Notes: generated by a model from the letters alone, not told the origin. A stretch of DNA of 64,000 bases from Sabellastarte sp. h YS-2021 (GCA_964017235.1 OZ024933.1:8869962-8933961), one strand, 5' to 3'; counted from the first letter of the stretch, positions 44,231 to 57,395 are shown. A program made the numbers and translations.

Positions 44231-45418
44231 GTAAGTATCCTTGCACTGGAAACCAGTTCATGTTCATTGATATATTCCGGATATGTATATTATTGCTAGG
44301 ATATCATAAAGCATAAAATGGAGCTTGTGTGTAGTAAATGAGTATTTTATCATGCTCACTGAAATGACTTTTATATATAATAAGTAAATGCACACAAAGA
44401 GCACATACTTCTACCCTATTGTAATTTAAGTGACATGTTGTTCCTATTCTTATTGTTATCCTTATAATTTGTTTTCATGATAATGACCTGATCTCAATTG
44501 CAAGTCCAAAATCATTGGTAGTGGGGCTCGTAAGAGATTTAGATCGTTTGTATTATGAAAATGATCCTATTCTTTCCTGAAATTTAAACACTTGTGGCTG
44601 TAGTCAGGTACTACCAGGAATAAAGTAATGGCAAACACAAACAAACAAAAGATAAATAAATGATTCAAAACATACACAATTAATTGTAAAAAGGAAATAC
44701 TGATAGACTAATAAAATGTTTATTCCATAACATGAAAAATAATATGTTGCATGTATTGTAAGCTATACTAAAAATCAAGCAGGCACGAATCAGCCTTGGC
44801 TAAATTTAAAATGAGTGAATCTTCCATAGAAAATGTGTACATGTTAGATTCAGTGTTGTACATCAAGGATTCATGATGTTTGAGTGAATAATACACTCAT
44901 CTTCTGTTCCTCTGTCAAGGCATTTGACTGAAGATGGAAAAGCTATACCATTACCAGCTACTTGCTGATGTCTGATGGTTTTCAGTTCAGAAACTTAATC
45001 AAGTAGTATGCATTGCTTTCCTCCGTCCCCAGAAACTGCCATTTATGATGAGATCAAAGAAAGTATTAAACTTAAACCAACCAACAAATACAATCTTATC
45101 AGAATAGAAAAATACAGTTTAACAACCTACACACACTTTTGATTTTGATGAACATTGGTACTAGGCTTGTACTGTACACAAAGGAGAGACGTCTTTAACA
45201 CTTTGTAATACCTGTGGTTATTCAACTTGAACTGACATAAATCATGAGTAATGTAAGTGAGCCCTCTGTCCTTGTCTGTATGGTTTGTTCTTGAACTGAG
45301 CCTGTTTGTCTAACAATTTAATAATGAGATCATATATTTACTGATTTTTATGTTGTAATTGTGTTGGTTTTTGTTCAAATATAGTACCTTGTGAATAAGT
45401 TAAACTTTTGTTTTACAG
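44231..45418. other. Gene 2, intron 1
   Basis: AT-rich. The only structure is a dispersed-repeat scrap at about 44985-45090, related to one at 40185-40345. Confidence 0.4.
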
Positions 45419-45546
45419 CATTTGTCTATCCAAAGGAAATCACAGCTTCATATACAACCTCTTTCCATTGTCGAGATGGTAGCTATGCTTTGATAAGTGG
45501 AGCAAACCTTATCTTAGAATATGACTATGGATACAGTTACACACGA
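45419..45546 (+). CDS. Gene 2, exon 2
   Basis: The acceptor is 'ttgttttacag', the donor is GTAAGA, phase 1 to 0. It encodes AFVYPKEITASYTT then SFHCRDGSYALIS and a Tyr-rich end (YDYGYSYTR). It is extracellular in character with one Cys; no domain recognised. A LINE begins about 65 bp after the donor. Confidence 0.7.
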
Positions 45547-45611
45547 GTAAGAATAACATTGTCAATAATTATTATCAACAGTTTTTTTATCCATAGAGTT
45601 CTTGGTAAATT

Positions 45612-47570
45612 GTATGAATAAATAGAATAGAATAGAAACATTTATATAGCGCAAAATTGATGCAACATCCTCTAATGCGCTTGAAATCAAAAAGGGAAAG
45701 TGGAGGGACGTTCGAGGTCATGATCCAAGGTTAGCGCCCGCCAGGGAGATGTACTATGGTGGAGGATATGCTAATCTAAACAAGTAGGTCTTTAGCTGGC
45801 TACGGAAACCTGTTATTGTTTGTTGTGATCGTACTGATTGTGGGAGTCTGTTCCATTCTATGGGGGAAGCCACTACAAAACCTCTCCTACCGATGGCCAG
45901 TTTTGTGAGAGGCTGAGGAAAGAGAAAGACGATTTCCACGTGTTAGACAACTGGTTTTGATCAAGGATGATAGGTATATGGGTTGAGAGAAATTTATAGC
46001 CTTGAAAGTAATTAGATTGTACTTAAACAATATACGGTAAGTGATAGGAAGCCAGTGTAGTTTTTGAAGAAAAGGAGTGACATGGCTAGTTCTATCAAGT
46101 CTAAAAACAATTCTACAAAGGGCATTTTGTATCTTTTGGAGTTTAGCAACATTGTACTTACTGATGCCATAAAGTAGGGAATTGCAGTAGTCAAGTCGAC
46201 TACTGATCATTGAGTTTGCAAGCAAGGCTGCAGTTTCCACACTGAGGAATTTACGGATACGTCTTAGGTCCTTAAGGTGGTAGTAGCAGGCTCGACACAT
46301 ATTAGTTATGTGGTTGGAAAAGGTGTTTCCAGAGTCAAAAATTACACCCAGGTTCTTGACTGTATCAGTAGGGGAAATAGAATTTCCAAGAAGTTGAGTA
46401 GGGAATTTATTTATGAGGGACTCTCTGGCTTGTCTATCACCTATTATAATAAATTCAGTTTTCTCGGGATTGAGTTTCAATTTCACGCCAGCCATCCAGT
46501 TTTGGATACATGTGAGACACTCTGTAAGCTCAGCGAAACTGGAATCAAAATTCCTATTGTCCAATGCTAGATATATTTGGGTGTCATCAGCATATAGATG
46601 GTGGGTGACATTGAAATTGGAAATGATATTACTGAGAGGGGTTGTGTAAAGGGTAAAAAGGAGGGGGCCCAGGACAGAACCCTGAGGCACACCATACGGA
46701 AGTGAGAACACATCTGAAAAGCTATTTCCTAATTTAACCTTCTGTTTCCGGTTTGAGAGATAGGATCTGATCCACCTCAACACAGTGCCATCAACTCCAA
46801 ACCAATCTCTAAGGGAATTAAAAAGAATGTCATGGTCGATAGTGTCGAATGCCGCTGAGAGGTCTAGCAGTGTGAGTGCAACAGCCTTACCAGAGTCCAA
46901 CGAAGCAGCAATGTCATTCTGGATTTTCAACAGCGCTGTTTCTGTGGAATGGAGTCTCCTGTAAGCGGATTGGTTGACATTGGAGAGCCCCTCGCTATCG
47001 ATATAATTATTTAACTGTTTGGCAACTACTTTTTCGATCAGTTTGGATAAGAAACTAAGGTTGGATACCGGTCTATAGTTTTTTAGGAGATTTCTGTCTA
47101 AGTTTGGTTTCTTGAGAAGAGGGGTGACATATGCTGTTTTGAAACAGTTTGGGAAACTCCCTTCTTTGAGTGAATAGTTTATAATATTGGTGATTGGAGT
47201 GACCAAAATGTCCGCACACTCTTTGACTAGTGCGGTAGGGATTGGGTCCAGGTCGGATGATTTGGTGTTGGATGACCTTAGGATTTTGAGGATGTCATCC
47301 TCAGATACAGGCTCAAAAGAGGTCAGGGCACTGCTATTACTCTTCGGTATTGTGAGGGACACAGGCACTGATGACTCTAAAGCAACTCTGATTTTCACAA
47401 TTTTGTCACTGAAAAAATGACCGAAAGTGTTAGCTAAATCAGTAGGACTAATATGATCGGGTAGGATGATAGTTGAGGTTTTGTGCAAGATTTTCTTGAA
47501 AGTCTTCCACAGAGCCTTGGGGTTACCATTATTTTTAATAAATGGTAAATTAACATCATAAATAACACAA
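45612..47570 (-). mobile_element. CR1/L2-like LINE, 5'-truncated
   Basis: An open frame at 45887-47488 (533 codons) carries reverse transcriptase motifs: [45 protein letters not shown], the catalytic YADD, and LKLNPEKTEF. A frameshift near 45890-45940 separates the C-terminal 60 codons, which end FRSQLKTYLFRLAYPPP. The 3' region has 'tatatagcgc' and 'atgcgctt' and a short (TTCTA)n tail, typical of L2/CR1 ends. The endonuclease is absent, as expected for a 5'-truncated insertion. It is much better preserved than the copy at 33-36.6 kb. Confidence 0.92.
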
Positions 47571-50246
47571 AGAGAAGAAAAACTTTAATATATAAGTGTT
47601 GCTGATATAAAATTTGTGTTTTAACAACGGTTTACACATCACACAAACCCAAGATAATCCTCTGTAAATTCAGTTTCCAAATAAATTGTTTGTTTTTTCT
47701 GCAGCTTTTATATTTATCTTTGTATTTAGTAGTTCAGGTGGCATACATAGTTTACGTAGCAATATTTAAAACAGACAGCCACATTAATTGATATTAATCA
47801 ATATGAGCTGTTTTTCCCCTTTTTGTGACGTAAATCCCGAAAATTGCATATTTCTTCATCCATTAGATATTTAGAATTCGTCTAATGAAAAAAACTGTAT
47901 CTCTAGAACTATTCAAAAGATTTTCACAGCACAACACCAACTGCAGTAATTTTTATTTAAAGGTGAACAAGTGTGGTATTTGTATCACAAGGTAAGAATC
48001 TTACTCACACCCCAGAAATATGAATTTTATCTGATACACTCTTCTGCTTTTTATCTTTTGCAATTTTGTTAAAGCTTCTTTAACAAAGATATGGTATATG
48101 TAATTTAAAGCAGTATTACAGGTATTTAAGCAGTGCTTTTGTTACAATCCAATCGTAACTAAATTTATTGTTTCCATTCGGGATAAGACAAATCAATATA
48201 AAATCTAACCACATCAAAATGATTTTCCATAGGATGGTTTCATATTAGAAACCCAAAGGATAGTAATGATTTTCTTTAAGCTGATTGTACATCTTAAACC
48301 TGTTATTCCAATAATAAACTAGCTATTGGCTAGCCTTGATTAACCTGGAGAAAGGGTCCAAGATCAAATGAAACTGCTTCACAAGAATCCTGGACCTATA
48401 CTTTCCTGTAGTTTGGTCTCATTCCAAACCTGTAAGACCAACTTCCCATTAATTCTTTTCACATTTTTATTGCAATATATGATCAATTCATGATCAGTGG
48501 GTGGTGCAAGTAAAAAAAATGCTATTCCTTCTGGACTTGATGTGTTGAGACACAATCCAACCATATCACAAGCAGTTAATCTGGTTTTAGCGTCATGTGA
48601 AGAAAGGTCACATATTGAAACTATTCAAAGTAAGAAAACTTTATGAAAATCTGGTCATTTCAGTTCAATTGACACCAGCATTGCCTGAACGTACATGGGC
48701 CAATGATGGCTATCATGGTAGAAGGAAGGTGGCTTTCGATGATTTGACTCTTTTGGAGTGGGCTTCTGGGTAGCTGTCAAACATCGTACAAATTCAGGAT
48801 CAATTCACTGCCAAAAATGTGCTTCTTTATGTTATCTCGTCTCTTTAGGACACAGCGACACTTGTATGGGCAACCATCAGATCAGCATGGCCGATTTCCA
48901 TGCACAAAATTGAGCAGGGTACACTATCTTGGCAGAACTCAATGCAATGGTCCAAAAACAGATAATCTTCATCTCAAATTTCATTGGTTAATTCACAAGT
49001 GATTCTCAACACCAACATCGGAAAACAATGTGCAAATATTATAATGTCAGTGTTCACATGTTGCAAACCATGGCAACTACAAGCATGTCTGCTCATTCTG
49101 TGCTTGTCAGGGGAGAAATCAAGAGGTCAAGAAATCAGGAGGTCAAGTGTAATTTTAAGCAATGAGGACAGGACAAGTCTAGTAGAAGATAGGGATGTGT
49201 GTCACTACCTGAAATCACTGTTAATGGAGATATCATGTACATATATAAGCAAAACAATACTTTTATGTACAGTAATGAGACCTTTGACATTTTAGATAAC
49301 AAAATGAATTTTACCTGTAATGAATATTAGAATATTTACAATTACACTGAATTTGAACAAATTGCTATGCCATACTATGTTGATACAGATAATGTGTTTG
49401 ACAGTCGTCATATTTTTGCTAAAGTTAATGAATACTGCTGATTAGGTGCAAGATGTCAAAAAACCATTAGCATGTTTGGCTCTGGACGCCCTGCTTTGGA
49501 ACCACTGGGCTATTTGGTTCATGAATCGGTTCAATGCGGCATTAACATGGGGTAAACATTACTGCAACCAAGGAATGTAACAACAATACTTTAGCCCTTA
49601 TTTTTGTCATTCATCAGCTGAAGACGACCTATGGGATTGGCATTATATATCAATGGGAATAGGGCAGAATTATTTGCTGTTTAATTGTAAATTTATTCCT
49701 CTGGGGTCCTTTCATGTCTCCGAGTCCATTGGCATGTATCTTGTTGTCATTGCTAACAATTTGCAACTATCTCCAGAGATGGCTTATCAAGACTATTTGA
49801 AAGATTATCACACAAGAACTTATTATAACATGTCTTACACAACATAACCACACTGTCCCTTTGCAAAATATCATAGCTCACGGGCTTTGGTGAAGTTCCG
49901 CCATCTGGACTTACCTCCAAAATGCATCAATGGCAGCCTGTATAATCCCACAGACCTTTGCTTCCACCATCCCTCCTCACTTTTTGCATGAGTTTGTGCT
50001 TTAAAATTTCTGAAAATTTGAAACTTTATATAATCCTGTGTTAACATGTAAATAAAAACCCCAAACAGTATTTTCACCTTTGTCATCTTCTGACCTTGGC
50101 AACTTAACCTTTAACCTAGTAGCTATGACCTGTAGTTCATCAACTGTGCTAAGTATCTGCTGTTGTATACAATGAGTTGAACCCAATGATATTGCCATGA
50201 CCATCAACAGCCTAATCAATGTGACATAGTCATCCATAGATTTAAA

Positions 50247-50475
50247 TCAACGTCGTTTTCAACACACTCCATAGACTACATTGTGACAGGTAGTTCTTAT
50301 GTCTTATGTAGAGGGGACCAGCAGATACAATTTGGTCAAGATTTTGCTCTGTAAAAGGCTGGCCACAGGTAAGCAACTATTTCCTTTCCCACGTAGTCTG
50401 GGGTTTATACTGCAGAACTCAGAGGCAGGCAGTAAGTCTGATCCTTTGTAATTGAGCACTCTTTCCTGACTAAAC
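50247..50475 (-). mobile_element. SINE family A, ancient copy
   Basis: Diverged but collinear with the other copies: 'acgtcgttttcaacac', 'tgacaggtagtt', 'ggtaagcaacta', 'tttcccacgtag' and 'cagaggcaggcag' appear in the expected order and spacing. The tRNA boxes are degraded. Confidence 0.7.
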
Positions 50476-51775
50476 ATGTCAGGCTATCTTGAAGCCGATC
50501 TTTGAGGTGTTACATGTGACCTTTAAGGTATTATAACCAGTTTTGTTCAAGCATTTCTGAAACATGTGATTAAATACCTTCACAAAGCAATCCTTCATAA
50601 TTTATTTGTATTATGAACCCCAAAATGTTGATTTATTAAATAAAAAATTGGGCAAAATTGTATTTGTCTTTATATCCCCGTTTCATTGTCTTGAGTTTCA
50701 AGCTGACCACCCCATTAGCACTGGGAGAATAAATTTATGAAGGTAGTATGACCACCCGGATGCTGTTCATTGTATCAGCTGATGTAAGCAGCTAATGCAA
50801 ACTGATTTTACAAGTAACCAATAACACATACATTTTCGGTGATAGGCAATATTATTCATGAAAACTGCAAATATGACTTCATTGCATACACAAAAAACCT
50901 TTGGAAACATAAAATGCAGTCCATTGAATTAAATATGTGGTGTGTAAGACACATATCACATTTAAAAAATATCAAGAAGTGAGACTGAAAAGCCAATATT
51001 GTTGTTTTTGTCGGATGGGTGAGGGATGACATAGCAGGTAAATAATAAAGCTTTGTTGTTGTTTGAATGGCAATGTAAACACATTAGGGGATGTAAGGAG
51101 AAAGTGAATATGAAGATTTAACTTCTGTATTTAAAACACAGCACAGCACTCTTATGTCTTAACAACATGTTGTTGTTTATTCTAAAGTTTCACTATATTT
51201 TCTCATAATTTAAACACTGATAGTTGATACAGATACAGAGGAAAATGAGCCAGTTCAAAACAGTAATTTGTTTGAAGTGATTTATTTTATTAAATATGTT
51301 CCTGCATCTGGCTTTATTTTTAACAGCCTCATAAAAGGCTCAAATGGAGAAAAAATGTTGGTGGAATTAATTAATCCATACTAGAAGGAAGTAAAAAAAC
51401 TAGTATCATGAGAAAAAATACATTAGTAAAATAATCCCTGAGCTGAATTATAACCAAGGGAAACATGAAGGTCCTTTTGAAATGAAATGATTTGAATTGG
51501 TGGAAATTTATTTAATTTATTTGGTTTACTTTGCAAATTGAGATGTGGTGACAAAAATATGAGGTTAGGCTATGACCAGCAACAACTAGTCTTCAATCAC
51601 AACTTTTCAAGCACGTGTTCAGAAAACATTTAGCCTCATTTGGATTTTAGCTTTGTAAGACCATGGTCCTACACACAAAGTAATATAAAATGGAAACAGA
51701 GTGGAAGCAGAATTTCAGAGGGAAGGTGGATACACATTATCCGTGTACAAGGCTCATTCTAAAACATATTTATCT

Positions 51776-51872
51776 AGTGTGTTTTGTCTTAACTTTATGA
51801 CAAAAACTTTTACACTTAAGATTTTTATCTTAAACTTAAGACAAAGCTTAGGCTTAAGAAATTTTGAATCCC
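51776..51872. repeat. Fragment of the TCTTAAGT inverted-repeat family
   Basis: 'ttgtcttaactttatgac', 'cttaaacttaagac' and the end-like 'ttttgaatccc' match the arms of the element at 33130-37232. Confidence 0.6.
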
Positions 51873-52279
51873 TTCCCAGGCTCTCAAAACTATTGTGATC
51901 ATAAGATATCTGTATTGGCATAACACATATTGCATTACAATCTAGATTCCAATATTGAAGTGAACTTCGATTTAGTTATCCCTTACATCATCAAGGACAC
52001 CAAGTTGAGATTATACCATTTTTTCAGTCACTTAAATCTGATTTATGTTACATTTTTAATATACATTTTATGTAAACTTTGATGCAGCATACAAATGCAC
52101 AAGGTAATTATATTTTTATGACAGTGGACTAATACTGTGTTTTATACCATGTCACCTGACTGAAATTTAGGAACTCCTGGTAACACGCTTTTTCATAGAA
52201 AACTTAAACTAGAGTTTCATCAAGCTACAAGATGCATCAAGCTATGATCTTACGTTTATGTGCCCTTCCTTTTATGTAG

Positions 52280-52523
52280 CTGCAGAGTTTCCAGCTATAT
52301 GAAGTATACAAAGGCCGTCATATGTTTGACTATGAAAGTGCTGCAGGCCAGGCTTACATGAAAGACAGTTATCACAGACTAAAATCATACCATTGGACAA
52401 ATACAGGCATCACGCTTGGGATTCCAGGCATCAAGAAAGAAATGGACTGGGGTAAATACGAAGGCTTCATAGACTTTGGAGAATACTATGAGCAAAAATC
52501 AATTGAAATTCAAGAAATATCTG
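52280..52523 (+). CDS. Gene 2, exon 3
   Basis: The acceptor is 'tttatgtag' (an alternative, 6 nt further in, follows CTGCAG), the donor is GTAAGT, phase 0 to 1. 81 codons rich in Tyr, Lys and Glu, with YKGRHMFDYESAAGQAYMKD, GIPGIKKEMDWGKY and FIDFGEYYEQ. There is no Cys and no family I know. The in-phase fit at both ends and low stop density support a real exon. Confidence 0.75.
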
Positions 52524-52575
52524 GTAAGTCATTCATCCATCAAAAATATTAGAATTGTTGTAAAAAAAATTATGA

Positions 52576-52650
52576 ATGCTTGGACTTTATCAGCGATTCG
52601 TCCTTTATTTGAGCCTTTATTTGATTGAATCACTGATAAAATCCAAGCAT
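52576..52650. repeat. Short hairpin in gene 2 intron 3
   Basis: 24-bp arms, ATGCTTGGACTTTATCAG on the left and its mirror ending ATCCAAGCAT on the right, about three mismatches, with a 27-bp loop. It lies 53 bp after the exon 3 donor. A second partly complementary pair, 'ctattataaaat' and 'ttttataatag', sits just outside, so it may be a small MITE. Confidence 0.65.
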
Positions 52651-52988
52651 AAGTAGTTTATTTCTATTATAAAATGTTCATTATGTTTTAACATCTATTA
52701 AGTACTCTCACAAAATGCACAGAAACGCATATTCGTCGACCGAGCAGTGCTCTGTTTTATAATAGAATTCCATCCATTCATTTACGGTTTGATTGTCTGT
52801 GTAATTGAATACCATGTAGCAGAGGCTGTAATTTCAAATGACAAGAGCTGCAATTCTAACAGGCAAAAACTTCCATCACAATACAGTATTAATTTAGTTT
52901 CTGCTTTTGCCACATTTTTGTATCTGTATCAAATTTAGACAGAAATCAAACTATGTTTATTGTTGACACATTTTTGTAATTATTGTAG

Positions 52989-53171
52989 ATCCACCAACGG
53001 AGATGAAAGTCTTTGCTCCTGGAAGTGAAGAAAGGATTATCCTAAATAAAGGTTTTAAGGAACATGTACTTGAAGCCTTGGCAGAGTCATACACTAATAT
53101 CACCTGTAACAGTGTCATGGTCACATGGGTGTCACCAGCAAAAGGGAATCTTACGTCATGTCAGGCAGAAG
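52989..53171 (+). CDS. Gene 2, exon 4 (possible first half of an FN3-like domain)
   Basis: The acceptor is 'attattgtag', the donor is GTAACA, phase 1 to 1. It starts DPPTEMKVFAP and contains NSVMVTWVSPAKGN, which resembles the A to C strands of a fibronectin type III domain (a Pro-Pro start, then V-x-V-x-W). Sequons NIT and NLT occur. Two Cys flank the W strand. The FN3 reading is inference from pattern and from the phase-1 boundaries that such domains commonly have. Confidence 0.7.
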
Positions 53172-54446
53172 GTAACAAGAGTCTCATTGTTTTAATTCCT
53201 TTGAAGTTTCACCATTAGCATGAAGGCCCTCTGTATGGCGTATTTTGGAAACTTAAATAATTCTGATACTATTTTACGTACTATATTACCTTTCATGAAG
53301 TCACTTGAGCAAAGTTGTCCTTTAAGTACTTCCATGTCAGCACATTTAAGTAAATTGTCATCAGCTGCCACAGTAAATCTTGATGAGTCACATTCCAAAG
53401 ATGAAACTTTCAGGCTCAGTGAAATTTAGCAGTGTTTCACTCTAACATAACCGACTTTCAGCCATTTTTATTTGACTAACACCTTCGATTTTCACAGAAA
53501 AAAGTTTTGAATGTAGCAAGATATAATGATTCTGGGTGAATTTTAGATTTCAAAGATATGCAGTTACCAGTGAATCTATATTTAAAATGTTTCTCATTGC
53601 AAAGAAGAATTTTACAGTGAATTTGAACTGATTCCCAGGAGTGACCTGTTCCCATTGATTTCATTAAACCTGGTGGAATAATTATAAAAAATACATCGCA
53701 TTATATTTTACTCAATGTAACTCTAGTGAATCAATTTATATTTTTATAAAGTAGCTGAAGACTCTCTTTGAGAGATGTAGTGCAGTGTTGTATGATTGTT
53801 TTGATTTGTGTTTTGATTGTGTTATTATGGTAGAGGTATTAAAGATTCAATAATCTGGATATTATACTGTTTTAGCAAATGATATGTCCTATTTCTTAAA
53901 TTTCTATCTTGAAACATTTGTTTTTCTGACTTTTTTTCTACTCACAAATTTACTGCAAGTCCGTCTTTTACTCCTGCCGCCAATCTGGAGGGGACAAGTC
54001 CATTGTAATTGAAAGTGTCTGTTTTCCTCACAATCTCCATAACTGAAAAAAACTTGAAAGTGGATGTGAGAAAAATTTTCACGTGGTATGGAATCAACCC
54101 ATGGTTAAATCCTCCAGAAAGATGATTTGGATGGGGATTCAGATCAATTCTCCAGAATTGTTTTTCCTTATTTTTCTCAAATAGTTCATACTTATTGTAC
54201 ACAAAAGCACAGAAGACTCTATACTACAGACAAGTGATGTGTGAGGAATGGTCATTATGGGCAAACCAATTAAAGGGAGAGAAATGAGAAACCAAGATTA
54301 TAGTCACCCTGACAGTCCCTTCTTCAAGTTCGAACAACTCATTTAACATATTCCCATTCACAAATAATGGTGATTGTTATAATAATCGCATTCTATGCAA
54401 TAGTATTGTTAGTGTTAACACTTTCCAGTTATCAATGTGATTTTAG
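53172..54446. other. Gene 2, intron 4
   Basis: AT-rich intron. Short open frames on both strands lack motifs. Confidence 0.4.
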
Positions 54447-54584
54447 ATGAGAGAGACCCCACTGTGTGTCCACTGATTATACAAGAGTCTGAACTAACAG
54501 AAGATGAGTGTATAACACTGGATGTATATGCTGAACAATATGGTGTACGAAGCGAGAATAAAACTTATACTGTCTGTTATAAAA
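54447..54584 (+). CDS. Gene 2, exon 5 (possible second half of an FN3-like domain)
   Basis: The acceptor is 'tgattttag', the donor is GTAAGT, phase 1 to 1. It encodes DERDPTVCPLII, then LTEDECITLDVYAEQYGVRS and an ENKTYTVCYK end with a sequon. The L-x-V-Y-A-x-x-x-G-V-x-S run resembles the F strand and FG loop of an FN3 domain. Three Cys may pair with those of exon 4. It is not assigned to a known family. Confidence 0.7.
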
Positions 54585-55636
54585 GTAAGTCAATATGATA
54601 GGGCTCGTATTAATCAGAATTGTACCAGGCATTTGCATAACTGTTATAATTATCTTGCAAAAAGGTTAATAATTTTGTACTTTCAAGATTTTTGAAATTA
54701 GCCAAATTGTCCGAAGCTTTAGGTTCTTAATTTAGTTATACTATCAATAATATTAAAAAAAACACTAAAAGTGTTACAGATTTATGGTGACAGTTTCTTT
54801 CTCTGACTTGATGTCATTGTTAAAGGATTGAATTTTGTGAGAAGTGCACGAGGTGGCAAGTCATTACCCTCCTGAAAGTAGCTGGGAGGGTCATTATCCT
54901 TTCAGCCTGTATGCGTCAATCCATCAAATATCTCTAAAACTGCTTACATGCAGCATATTCCTAACGTAGTAGGTCCAACAAAGTTTTGTAGTGTTCGTTT
55001 CATTTTTGAATAATTGGCCAGACAGTGGTCTTGTTGAACTAGGTTTGTAAACAGTCTTTTCCATTTGTTGAAAAGGCTAGTGGTTTTCTTAATCAGAGTT
55101 ATTAGTGTTTTGTACTGCAATTTTAATCAATGTCAGGCTCTATTTTATTGTCATTTATCTAATGCTAGAAGTAATGAGATGTTTCTGAGTCTAGCTAGGT
55201 TTACTGTTGAATGCGCACAATCTGAGTAATTGCAGTGGTGGACTCAGTGGTAGTTTAACAGTCTAATACAGTGCTGGTCTCCAAGTTCGTAGATTCCACA
55301 GGATATATTTTCCACAGTAGAGTTTATTATTTTAGTTCTGTGAAAAAAATAAAGATAAAATTTGCCATAACTTTGAAGTAGTGTGAAAGCAAAGAGTATG
55401 TCAACTACAACACTTATTGGTAAATGAAGAACTATTTTGTATAACTGTTACATTATATTTTCAATATTTTAGTAACTTGTATTACTAAATTTCTAAATGT
55501 AATTGTAATGCACTTGACTTATGACCAGGAGTGACACCAAGAAGAGATGTAATTTAGTAAAAAAATAAAGAAGACTGGTTGGATCAATTTTTCCTTTTCA
55601 AAATTAAACATGTTTAAAATTATGTTTAACTGGTCC
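54585..55636. other. Gene 2, intron 5 (proximal part)
   Basis: AT-rich, no exon seen. Confidence 0.4.
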
Positions 55637-56745
55637 TATATATATTGTAAATATCTCATGTCTAAACTACAATTTCTATATGAACAATTCACAAGATGTA
55701 CTTCAAATTAGAGTTACTCAGGTGGATCACCTGGTAGAGACATTACAATTGAAAATAACTCACTGAAGCTCTAGATTTTGCCAGGAAAATAATATGTCAG
55801 ACAGACTAATTGGTAATTATAATTCAGTCACCAGTTAACCCCCAATTTATTTTCAAACCAAAAGTGTCCAAACAAATCTCTACTCACTCATATTAGCAGG
55901 AGGCAGGTACAATCATTTAACCTAACTAAAAAGTTTGGACATAAAGTTAATACTTACAAAATTATGTAGTAGTAGTAGTAGCCAGTACTTGTGTTAAAGA
56001 CACAGACCTATCACATGAAGTCTATCACAGAACTATTCTTAATTATTACTCAAATGATATAAAAATATTTTACCCTATTTATAATATCGAAGAGTTCATA
56101 AGTCACTTCTTTACAAATTTTCTAAGTGTTTCTTATAAAGTCAATCACAACAGGCAATTGGACAGAATATATAAACAAAAACCACGTGATAAACATGGTA
56201 TCTGATAGAGAAAACTCTATAATGTGCATCTATAAGTAAGGAACATCTGGCTGTGATGGCAGCTTGTTGTGATGCTGCCAGCTGGGGGAAGCCAGAAACA
56301 AATTATGGAAAACAGATTAATCTGATATGATTATTGTTCCAAAGAATATTTGCAAAATTAATAATCACATTATTATTTGCAGGTACAGAAGAACCTGCTG
56401 ACTTTGGTGAGTTATTCATTTCCCACTGAGTGGAAGATATATATCTTTAAAGTAAACTTCTTTGCTGGATCCGGTAGTTATGTTGGCTTATGCTGCTGGT
56501 ACACTGGCAAATTATTGGCATATAAAGAGGTTTGGCCTCAATAATGATTTCTGCTCTTCAATATAAAATTTATATTGAAATCATTTGGCCTGCTGTGCTG
56601 TGTGCCAATTAATCAATTTTCATGCCCTTGAATTTTTTTGCAGGGGGGCTTTATGGACTTAGGCCTGAAGATAAGTGAGTAATAGCAATTTTAGCTACTT
56701 TGAGTAAATTACTCATAACGGAAAAAACTATTGCAGATACAGCTC
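55637..56745 (+). repeat. Segmental duplication, copy 1
   Basis: Collinear with 61325-62505 (offset about 5.69 kb) at high identity, including the 'gtagtagtagtagccag' stretch, a 24-nt exon and its splice sites. The two copies differ by scattered substitutions and small insertions. Confidence 0.85.
56383..56406 (+). CDS. Gene 2, micro-exon (copy 1)
   Basis: 24 nt between 'ttatttgcag' and GTGAGT, phase 1 to 1. Joined to exon 5 it adds Ser-Thr-Glu-Glu-Pro-Ala-Asp-Phe. It is symmetrical, so inclusion or skipping never changes frame. Conservation of both splice sites and coding bases in the second copy at 62075, while flanking intron sequence has diverged, supports it as a real exon. Confidence 0.6.
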
Positions 56746-57100
56746 TTTCTTCAAATATGTTGTTCAGCTACTTTGGCCTATCACATTAAGTTTCACAGTT
56801 AAGTTTCACACTTGTTGTACATTGGATAGCTGAGTAATAGCTACTTTAAAATTGTGATTGTTGAGTAAGTCCATTTTAACTCCAAAACTATAGCAGTTAG
56901 AGTATTTTTCTAAAATATGTTGTTCTGCTACTTTGTCCTTGACTATAACATGGCATATAGTTTGGGGTTCATGCCATAAATGAGTAATAGCTATTTTCTT
57001 ATTTTCAGGAAAATAGACAAAAGTAAAATTTAAATATATTCAGAAAAATTAAAGTTAAACAAATCTTTGAAATATGTTTTTCATCTAGTTTTTGCTAAGC
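56690..57100 (+). repeat. About 320-bp dispersed satellite-like repeat
   Basis: Built around GAGTAATAGCTACTTT and 'gttagagtatttt', 'atatgttgttc' and 'tttggggttca' in fixed order. More copies lie at 60185-60835 and 62440-62920, and a related one near 63660-64000. Confidence 0.7.
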
Positions 57101-57223
57101 TATCACATATTATAAAGACCGGAAATGCGCAGTGAACGAAAACCCATCTGTGCGCATAGAATCAGCACGGAGTAAAACCTCCAATAACGGGCCGCTGAGA
57201 AACGGAAGTGCTGTTTCGATTTT

Positions 57224-57340
57224 GGGCGTTTGTGACAGGATATACGCCCGGCAAAAATTTCTTAATAATACCCTCGTGCCTAACGGCGCTCTGGCATTAT
57301 TTGGAATTTTTGCCGGGCGTATATCCTGTAACAAACGCCC
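57224..57340. repeat. Long near-perfect hairpin with 36-bp arms
   Basis: The left arm, GGGCGTTTGTGACAGGATAT continuing to 57260, mirrors 57305-57340 with one or two mismatches around a 44-bp loop. The arms and the 100 bp before them are much more GC-rich than the surroundings. It is probably a MITE or foldback insertion. Confidence 0.75.
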
Positions 57341-57395
57341 TCACACTCACATTTATTACTACATTAAAGCACTCTTGTGATGTCATTCTATTGTT

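Larger units (their letters stand above)
47571..52279. other. Rest of gene 2 intron 2
   Basis: 4.7 kb with no convincing exon. It contains a very old SINE family A copy (50247-50475, minus) and a fragment of the inverted-repeat family seen at 33130 (51776-51872). Confidence 0.5.

Noticed and set aside
56645-56675. A possible 31-nt exon after 'tttttttgcag' in gene 2, and a 6-nt one near 60837
   Set aside because: The donor-like GTGAGTAATAG belongs to the dispersed repeat word, and the counterpart in duplication copy 2 has lost the acceptor AG, so conservation does not support an exon.
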